Shown piece after piece: positions 58,029 through 64,000 of a stretch of 64,000 nt of DNA. How positions within the stretch are numbered: the first letter of the stretch is position 1; the number at the start of each line of letters is the position of its first letter. The position numbers and the translations under genes are program-made. Source of the DNA: Palsa-189 sp963803735 (GTDB taxonomy: Bacteria > Acidobacteriota > Terriglobia > Acidiferrales > UBA7541); NCBI GenBank assembly GCA_963803735.1, contig CAWDNV010000029.1:1-64000 (forward strand), read 5' to 3'. A model generated the notes under the pieces. That model was given only the letters and a program-made list of their open reading frames with translations, was not told the DNA's origin and ran no database searches.

Positions 58029-60740
58029 ATGACGCGATCCATTGGCAGAAACCCACGACTGGGGAAGACTTCTACGTTAATGTGTGCGGAGAAGCGAAGG
58101 CTACGCGAGCCTTTCACTCAGCATGTTCCTCCGTGGCGGAAATGGGGACCATATCTCAGCGAGCGGTCCTGGGGCACGGTGCGTGAAGACTATAGCGCTT
58201 ATGGCACAGCCTGGGATTTTTTGACTCATGACATGGCTAGGAGTAAGGCCTATCGCTGGGGCGAGGACGGCATAGCCGGCATCTGCGATCGCTACCAACT
58301 CTTGGTCTTCGCGCTTGCGCTATGGAACGGTCACGATCCTATCCTGAAAGAGCGCATGTTCGGCCTGAGTGGTCCGGAAGGCAATCACGGAGAAGATGTC
58401 AAGGAGTATTGGTTCTACCTCGACAATACGCCCACCCATAGTTACATGCGAATGCTGTACAAGTATCCGCACCATTATCCCTACGCGCGCCTGGTTGAAG
58501 AAAATCGTCGCCGCAGCGGCACCGATCCCGAATTTGAGTTACTGGACACCGGCGTGTTCGATGAAGACCGCTATTTCGATGTGTTCATTGAATATGCCAA
58601 GGCCGATCCCGAGGACATCTGCATCCGCATTGAGGCTATTAACCGAGGTCCCGATGTCGCTGAGTTGCACCTGCTTCCACACATGTGGTTTCGAAATACC
58701 TGGGGATGGACCGACCCGCCTCGCTCGGAACCAACGATCACCCTCGGTGATCGACGCGCAGATTTTGTCACGCTCATCGCAGATGACTCGATGGCGCACA
58801 GTCTTCCTAACCTTCAGTTCCCGTATGCGTTAGGTCGCTACTACCTTTACGCACCTACACAGGGTGATGTGCTCTTCACGGACAATGAAACCAATGCAAC
58901 CCGCGTCCTTGGTTCCTGGGCTCAAAGCCGCAAACCGCACGTCAAGGACGCTTTTCACCGATATATCATTGACGGTGAGGCGTGTGTAAAACATGACGCG
59001 GGCACCAAAGCGTGTATCCGTTATCGTTACGCGATACCGGCGAAGAGTTCTGTAGTTTTACGGCTACGGCTTAGTGCCCATCCGCAGGAGAACCCGCTGG
59101 GCTCCGTCGACGAAGTCGTGCAGCTACGGAAAAAAGAGGCTGATGAATTCTTTTCCTGCATTCATCCGCCGAACGCGACCGACGACGAAAAGCTGGTCCA
59201 GCGTCAGGCGCTCTCTGGCATGCTCTGGAGCAAACAAATCTACCTGTTCGACGTGCAACACTGGCTGGAGGGAGACAACCCCGCTTGGCCGCCCCCGCAA
59301 TCACGCAAGACACAGCGCAACATTCACTGGCGACACCTCAATTCTATGCGGATCCTTTCCATGCCCGATAAATGGGAGTTTCCCTGGTTTGCCTCCTGGG
59401 ACTTGGCGTTCCAATGTGTCACCCTGGCGCTCGTGGACCCCGAATTTGCCAAGCAGAACCTATGGTTCCTGTTGTTTGAGCAGTTCCAGCATCCCAACGG
59501 TCAGATTCCTGCTTACGAGTGGGAATTTTCTGATATGAACCCGCCCGTACATGCGTGGGCATGCTGGCGTGTGTACCAAACCGACCGGAGCGAGAACGGC
59601 CACGGCGACCTGGAGTTTCTCGAGAAGTGCTTGCACAAATTGCTGATCAACTTTGCCTGGTGGGTCAACCGCGTGGACAGCCAAGGCAACAATGTATTCG
59701 AAGGGGGATTCCTTGGACTGGACAACATAACGGTGGTGGACCGCGGCCAAAAGCTGCCGGGCGGGGCGATCCTTGAGCAGTCGGATGCAACTGGCTGGAT
59801 GGGTTTCTTTTGTCTCTACTTGATGCGGATTGCGCTCGAACTTGCGAACCACAACCGCGCCTATGGAGTACTAGCAACGAAATTCTTCGAACATTTCGTC
59901 TATATCGTTGCCGCCATGAAGAAAATGGGTGGGCGCAACTACCAGTTGTGGGATGAGAATGACGGCTTCTTCTATGACGTGCTGCGCTATCCCAATGGCG
60001 AATTTCACAAATTCCGATTGCGTTCCTTGGTGGGCATCATTCCTTTGTTTGCTATTGAGCTCCTCGATGAAGAAGAGATGAAGCGGTGTCCAGATTTTCT
60101 GCGAAATGTAGAATGGTTCATTAAGAACCGTCCGGACCTGGTGGGCGATGCGTGCTACATACGTGAGGACGGCGGCCGCCGGGGATATGTGCTCTCGATT
60201 GCCGATGCCAATCAGTTTCGACGCATTGCCGCTCGGCTGTTGGATCCCAACGAGTTCTTGTCCGAGCACGGCATCCGGAGCTTATCCAAGTACCACGCGA
60301 CACATCGTTTTCAATTTGGCGACAGTTCGGTTGGATACGAGCCCGGTGAATCCCAAGCGCAGTTGAAGGGTGGCAATTCCAACTGGCGGGGCCCAGTCTG
60401 GTTTCCGACTTCCTATTTGCTCATACACTCTCTGCTGCGTTTCCATGATGCACTGAGCCCGACGTTCACCATTCCATCCAGTAGCCCTGGGTGTGGCGTG
60501 ACTCCAGGCGCAATGGCCCGCGAGATCGCGGATCGAATGATTCGCATTTTCGTGCGCGACGCGTCCGGCAGGCGAGCGTGCTTTGCCGAATACAAGAAGT
60601 TTCAGCAAGACCCATACTGGCGCGATTGTTTGCTGTTCAACGAATACTACCACGGGGAAACGGGTGCAGGATTAGGCGCCAGTCATCAGACCGGCTGGTC
60701 CGGGCTGATCGCCAGTCTTATTGATGAGTGGCGGCGCTAA
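58029..60740 (+). CDS. Large cytosolic glucosidase-like enzyme (MGH1/GH63-related)
   Basis: 903 residues from the ATG at 58029; an ATG at 58080 is an alternative. No signal peptide. The (alpha/alpha)6-type C-terminal half is visible: WFASWDLAFQCVTLALVDPE, LLFEQFQHPNGQIPAYEWEF, GFLGLDNITVVDR, QLWDENDGFFYDVLRYPNGE, GGNSNWRGPVWFPTSYLLIH and GAGLGASHQTGWSGLIASLI. These match the mannosylglycerate-hydrolase/GH63-like glucosidase group. The N-terminal half (WGTVREDYSAYGTAWDFLTH) is the usual beta-sandwich-containing region. It likely releases glucose for the adjacent glucokinase. A second, decayed end of this family lies at 54737-54981. Confidence 0.85.
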   Translation: MTRSIGRNPRLGKTSTLMCAEKRRLREPFTQHVPPWRKWGPYLSERSWGTVREDYSAYGTAWDFLTHDMARSKAYRWGEDGIAGICDRYQLLVFALALWNGHDPILKERMFGLSGPEGNHGEDVKEYWFYLDNTPTHSYMRMLYKYPHHYPYARLVEENRRRSGTDPEFELLDTGVFDEDRYFDVFIEYAKADPEDICIRIEAINRGPDVAELHLLPHMWFRNTWGWTDPPRSEPTITLGDRRADFVTLIADDSMAHSLPNLQFPYALGRYYLYAPTQGDVLFTDNETNATRVLGSWAQSRKPHVKDAFHRYIIDGEACVKHDAGTKACIRYRYAIPAKSSVVLRLRLSAHPQENPLGSVDEVVQLRKKEADEFFSCIHPPNATDDEKLVQRQALSGMLWSKQIYLFDVQHWLEGDNPAWPPPQSRKTQRNIHWRHLNSMRILSMPDKWEFPWFASWDLAFQCVTLALVDPEFAKQNLWFLLFEQFQHPNGQIPAYEWEFSDMNPPVHAWACWRVYQTDRSENGHGDLEFLEKCLHKLLINFAWWVNRVDSQGNNVFEGGFLGLDNITVVDRGQKLPGGAILEQSDATGWMGFFCLYLMRIALELANHNRAYGVLATKFFEHFVYIVAAMKKMGGRNYQLWDENDGFFYDVLRYPNGEFHKFRLRSLVGIIPLFAIELLDEEEMKRCPDFLRNVEWFIKNRPDLVGDACYIREDGGRRGYVLSIADANQFRRIAARLLDPNEFLSEHGIRSLSKYHATHRFQFGDSSVGYEPGESQAQLKGGNSNWRGPVWFPTSYLLIHSLLRFHDALSPTFTIPSSSPGCGVTPGAMAREIADRMIRIFVRDASGRRACFAEYKKFQQDPYWRDCLLFNEYYHGETGAGLGASHQTGWSGLIASLIDEWRR

Positions 60741-60991
60741 ACTCATCGCCTCAGAAAGTCACGGCTTGTCTCGGCCTAGGTCGCGCCGCTCTTCGGGACC
60801 AACGTCCCAACAATCAGTGACATCCGGCGCGGCAAGGAACTCGACCACAAGCGAATCCATCATGTGGAGAGCCGAAGCCTTGTTTGCTAAGACCCGTGAT
60901 TCCTACCTGCCTGGATAACTCCATCTTTGAAGGAGAGGCGGCAAGACCGTGAGATCCGTTCGTTGCGTGCGTAGATGGTGGTCTCAGTCGC

Positions 60992-61975
60992 TCATGACGG
61001 CAGCGAACGTTCAATGTTCTCGCGCTTTTCTCTTTCCTTCACGAGGCGAGAGCCGTCTGAAACATTTGAGCCTTTGTCGAAGATGTCCACCAATCTGCGA
61101 TATCGGCGAACGATCTCCGCCACCGTCGCCTCCTTGTTCCTTTTCTTCGCCACCCAGGCAGCGAGTGGATCCCAGAAGACCGTTCGACCTACGGCGAATC
61201 CGATGAACCCAGGGACGCCAGCCGCGGTAGTCAGCCATTCGCGAACCTTGTTGTCATCCTCGCCCCGACCGAGGACGATGCAGCCCACTTTCTCTCTACT
61301 TCCGCGGCGGGCGGCAGCTACAACCTTCTCGCAGTCGTCGTGACGCTCGAGCCCTTCGATTTTCCACACGTCGGGTTCGACTTGTGCATCCTGCAGTTGC
61401 TTGATTGCCGCGACCATCAGCTTGGGGCGAATCTCTAAATCGTATGCTTGCTTGTTCCCTCTAACCTGCTCGAGATGCGCCTTCGCCGCTGGCACTAGCA
61501 GTTCAAACATGAACAGGCTGTTACTCTCGCCATGTAGGTATTCGGAAAGGCGTTTCAGGCGGGCCGCCTGCCGCCGGTTCAATGCCTCGTCGCCCTCCGG
61601 ATTATAACGCACCAGCACTTTGCAAAATGTCGGATGGAAAGCCTGGATGTGTTTGGCAAACTCCTCGCCATACTCGAAATCGAACTCATCCTGACCGCTT
61701 TTCTCGACTGGGCAAGCCATAGAGTAGCCGTGCTTTGCAGCATCGCGAAGGATGGCCGCACCGAACTGCTCGTCAACCAGAATGGCTGCTTTATTTTCAG
61801 GCACACCACCTTCCAAGGCGGTCTTAAAGCCTTCATAGATCAATTCCTTGCCCGCGGCGATCTCAGCAGTCTGCTCTGCTGTCAGCGTGCCGTGGTAACT
61901 GAACATCTGAATGAACGACCCGCGATGGTCGAAGGGCAGGATGTAAAGAGGCTTTTCATAGCCGAGACTCGTCAT
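60992..61975 (-). CDS. IolC-C/DUF2090 aldolase-like protein
   Basis: 327 residues from the ATG at 61975 with GGGGGA upstream; a longer frame to 62023 lacks support. YILPFDHRGSFIQMFSYHG at the N-terminus, AAILVDEQFGAAILRDAAKH, VLVRYNPEGDEALNRRQAAR, FELLVPAAKAHLEQVRGNKQ, VDVWKIEGLE-like PDVWKIEGLERHDDCEKVVA, and CIVLGRGEDDNKVREWL. This is the DUF2090 domain found as the C-terminal half of IolC and alone, with a class I-like TIM barrel. It is thought to act on 2-deoxy-5-keto-gluconate 6-phosphate or similar sugar phosphates. Confidence 0.82.
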   Translation of the reverse strand: MTSLGYEKPLYILPFDHRGSFIQMFSYHGTLTAEQTAEIAAGKELIYEGFKTALEGGVPENKAAILVDEQFGAAILRDAAKHGYSMACPVEKSGQDEFDFEYGEEFAKHIQAFHPTFCKVLVRYNPEGDEALNRRQAARLKRLSEYLHGESNSLFMFELLVPAAKAHLEQVRGNKQAYDLEIRPKLMVAAIKQLQDAQVEPDVWKIEGLERHDDCEKVVAAARRGSREKVGCIVLGRGEDDNKVREWLTTAAGVPGFIGFAVGRTVFWDPLAAWVAKKRNKEATVAEIVRRYRRLVDIFDKGSNVSDGSRLVKEREKRENIERSLPS

Positions 61976-62221
61976 AAGGTCCCCCTTTGGCATGTGCGGC
62001 CTCAATCGCAGCATGTTCCGCACAAGTTCGGGCTACGCCCTCGGCACCCTTGTCAGCACCGTGGAACAAAGTATAAGCGTGCTGTCAAACTCAGACGCCA
62101 AGGATCCCAACGCCACCGGTGTTGTTGGCTGCGGCGGTTCGATCGGCTCGCAGGGTACATGCGACGACTGTTTTTTCTCTTGTAAGAGCTTGCGGGCGGA
62201 TGTTTAATAAGACACCCTAAA

Positions 62222-63208
62222 ATGACCACCTCAACCGGCAGCCGTGAAAGCATCGAGCTCCGGCGATGGACCCGAGAGCAAATCCGCTCCACCTATCATC
62301 TGCCCTTTCCAGATTTGCTGTTTAGAGCGCAGACGGTTCATCGCGAGCACCACGATCCAGGTGTGGTACAGATGTGCCGTTTGCTTTCGATTAAGACGGG
62401 GGGATGCCCGGAGGACTGCGCCTACTGCCCGCAGAGCGCGCATTACAACACGGGAGTGCAACGACAGCCGTTGATGGACCCCGAGGAAGTTCTGCTTGCC
62501 GCACGCAGAGCCAAAGAGGATGGCGCGACGCGGTTCTGCATGGGGGCGGCATGGCGGGACGTGCCGCACGGTAAGGAGTTTGATTCCGTCGTGGAGAGCG
62601 TCCGTCGTGTCGCCATGTTGAACCTGGAGGTCTGCTGCACTTTGGGCATGCTCAGTGAAGAGCAGGCGCTTCGGCTTAAAGAAGCGGGTCTCACCGCCTA
62701 CAACCATAACCTGGACACATCCCCTGAGTTCTATGGCGAGATCATCAGTACGCGAACATATGAGGAGCGGCTTCGAACCATCTCGGCAGTCCGCAAAGCG
62801 GGAATTACGCTATGTTGCGGCGGCATCTTAGGAATGGGCGAATCCGACGAGGATCGGATAGAGTTACTGGAGCAACTGGCCAATCTGCGGCCTTACCCGG
62901 AAAGCGTGCCCATCAATATGCTGGTGCGAGCTGAAGGCACTCCTCTTGGCGATCGCGAGCCGCTCGATCCGCTCATCATAGTGCGAACCGTTGCAACCGC
63001 ACGCATACTGATGCCAACTGCGATGATTCGGCTAGCCGCAGGGCGCACCCAGATGACGCGCGAGGCGATGCTGCTCTGCTTCCTCGCTGGCGCAAATTCT
63101 ATTTTCTTTGGGGAAAGACTTCTCACCACCGCCAATCCGCCTCCGCACCAAGACGCACAGCTGTTCGAAGACTTAGGCATGAAGGCGATGACGCGTGGAC
63201 AGGCGTGA
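62222..63208 (+). CDS. bioB: Biotin synthase
   Basis: 328 residues. Radical-SAM cluster cysteines C62, C66 and C69 in GGCPEDCAYCPQSAHYNTG, then ARRAKEDGATRFCMGAAWRD, NLEVCCTLGMLSEEQALRLK, AYNHNLDTSPEFYGEIISTR and CCGGILGMGESDEDR. LAAGRTQM carries the family arginine that binds the [2Fe-2S] cluster, and it ends with AGANSIFFGERLLTT. It inserts sulfur into dethiobiotin. No clear ribosome site. Downstream only a broken bioF start is left, so the rest of the pathway must be elsewhere. Confidence 0.96.
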   Translation: MTTSTGSRESIELRRWTREQIRSTYHLPFPDLLFRAQTVHREHHDPGVVQMCRLLSIKTGGCPEDCAYCPQSAHYNTGVQRQPLMDPEEVLLAARRAKEDGATRFCMGAAWRDVPHGKEFDSVVESVRRVAMLNLEVCCTLGMLSEEQALRLKEAGLTAYNHNLDTSPEFYGEIISTRTYEERLRTISAVRKAGITLCCGGILGMGESDEDRIELLEQLANLRPYPESVPINMLVRAEGTPLGDREPLDPLIIVRTVATARILMPTAMIRLAAGRTQMTREAMLLCFLAGANSIFFGERLLTTANPPPHQDAQLFEDLGMKAMTRGQA

Positions 63209-63256
63209 AGGTTGCTCCCTCATGGCGCGAATGCAAGTGAGCTCCCCGGCCTTGAA

Positions 63257-63391
63257 ATGCGCGCCCAACTGCGACGCTGGAATGCAATAGCGGCGTCAAT
63301 CTCTGCTCGAATGATTATCTCGGCTTGGCGACCGACCCTCGCCTGAAGGGCTGCGTTCCTCGCGGCCCTACAGAGAGCGCTTCAAACACAA
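63257..63391 (+). pseudogene. bioF: N-terminal stump of bioF (8-amino-7-oxononanoate synthase)
   Basis: Frame at 63292 reads GVNLCSNDYLGLATDPRLKG, the conserved early motif of BioF (NLCSNDYLGLA). The preceding bases give MRAQLRRWN in another frame, so a shift lies near 63285. After about 25 codons the similarity ends and the convergent fbp gene begins. The PLP-binding core is absent. Confidence 0.7.
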
Positions 63392-64000
63392 TCAGGTTGC
63401 CGCTTTGGCGCCGGCTGCGCTTCCTAGAAAGTGCTCGTACAGAGCAACATCGGCCGCGCTTCCGATCGCGAACGGGATCTGCTGATGGATCGACTCCGGT
63501 TTGAGATCCAGGATGCGCTGCTCTCCCGTGCTGGCGCATCCGCCCGCCTGTTCAACCACAAATGCCAGGGGCGCGCATTCATAAACCAGACGCAACTTTC
63601 CGTTCCGGTGTTGCGCATCGGCCGGATAGAAATAGATGCCGCCCTCCATTAGGCTGCGGTGCAGATCGGCAACCAGTGCTCCCGTATAACGCAACGAATA
63701 AGGTCTCTTCGTTCCGGGATCATGGGCCGTCAAATACTGGATATACTTTCTCAGTTCGGCAGGCCATTCGTAGAACCGGCCGACGTTCGCGCTGTAGTAG
63801 TGTCCTCGCGCGGGACAGCGAATGTTTTCGTGCGACAACAGGAATTCGCCCAAGTCGCGGTCGAGCGTGAACCCCGAAACGCCATGGCCTAAGGTATAAA
63901 CCAACATCGTGCCCGTGCCATACAGCACATAGCCGGCGGCAATCTGCTCTGAACCTTTGCGCAGCGTCTGTTCGGTAATCTCAGTTCCGCTCTTCTTTTC
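63392..64000 (-). CDS. fbp: Fructose-1,6-bisphosphatase class I, C-terminal part (runs off the right edge)
   Basis: The visible 202 codons are the C-terminal two thirds. They read through from 64000 without a stop: QIAAGYVLYGTGTMLVYTLG, YSANVGRFYEWPAELRKYIQ, RPYSLRYTGALVADLHRSLM, GGIYFYPAD, and CAPLAFVVEQAGGCASTG. These are class I FBPase motifs; substrate contacts lie in YSANVGR and RYTGALVADLHR. The enzyme hydrolyses fructose-1,6-bisphosphate in gluconeogenesis. The N-terminal metal-binding part is outside the window. Confidence 0.93.
   Translation of the reverse strand, partial: EKKSGTEITEQTLRKGSEQIAAGYVLYGTGTMLVYTLGHGVSGFTLDRDLGEFLLSHENIRCPARGHYYSANVGRFYEWPAELRKYIQYLTAHDPGTKRPYSLRYTGALVADLHRSLMEGGIYFYPADAQHRNGKLRLVYECAPLAFVVEQAGGCASTGEQRILDLKPESIHQQIPFAIGSAADVALYEHFLGSAAGAKAAT

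Overview
The window looks like a chromosomal segment of a soil Acidobacteriota (Terriglobia/Koribacter-like). This is inferred from gene content, not from a marker gene. The pointers are several membrane Ser/Thr kinases with PD40/TolB-like propellers, a BlaI-BlaR1 pair whose sensor ends in a TIGR03435 domain, an NHL-repeat surface protein with an Ig-like domain and a GCGGG-type tail, a DUF6152 pair, and many small secreted proteins of the kind common in this phylum. No rRNA, tRNA, CRISPR array or prophage was recognised.

Layout. 1-8.1 kb: a glycine-rich RRM protein, small stress-type proteins, a winged-helix/STAS fusion, a secreted propeller-like protein, a CTP-dependent-riboflavin-kinase-like (DUF120) protein, and debris of an XRE regulator and of restriction-enzyme R subunits. 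8.6-17 kb: a YahK-type alcohol dehydrogenase, an IS30-family element, a DUF6152 pair, and a kinase gene broken by an in-frame TGA whose 3' part is fused to TPR and amidase pieces. 17-25.6 kb: an orphan RND adaptor, a STAS protein, a NlpC/P60 protein, a three-gene ABM-VOC-SDR run and a second RRM copy. 25.8-32.7 kb: BlaI-BlaR1 with a clear operator, a hydrolase split by an in-frame TAG, a DltE-like SDR and small acidic proteins. 32.7-40.1 kb: an NHL surface protein, an ArsR-AHSA1-VOC operon under a 36-bp palindrome, and a lipoprotein carboxylesterase. 40.3-53.2 kb: a signalling island with a STAS/degenerate-receiver fusion, three membrane kinases in ATGA-overlapping tandem, an esterase, a fifth kinase broken by a frameshift and by a deleted IS30 derivative, and a STAS protein. 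53.3-64 kb: an IS110 fragment, then central metabolism: SthA, glucokinase, an MGH1/GH63-like glucosidase, an IolC-C/DUF2090 aldolase-like protein, BioB (with a bioF stump) and fructose-1,6-bisphosphatase running off the right edge.

Two themes stand out. First, regulation: five kinase genes, four STAS proteins (two in unusual fusions) and two repressor genes whose promoter and operator abut the start codon, suggesting leaderless autoregulated mRNAs. Second, decay: the segment has nonsense mutations, an 11-bp tandem duplication causing a frameshift, IS insertions, and truncated ends of genes (two DNA ligase tails, two amidase tails, a glucosidase tail, a bioF head). A pair of about 126-bp repeats bounded by a 21-bp palindrome, CAATCAA-N7-TTGATTG, with a third related element, is the best candidate for an undescribed repeat family. 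All family names come from reading motifs by eye; no database search was run.
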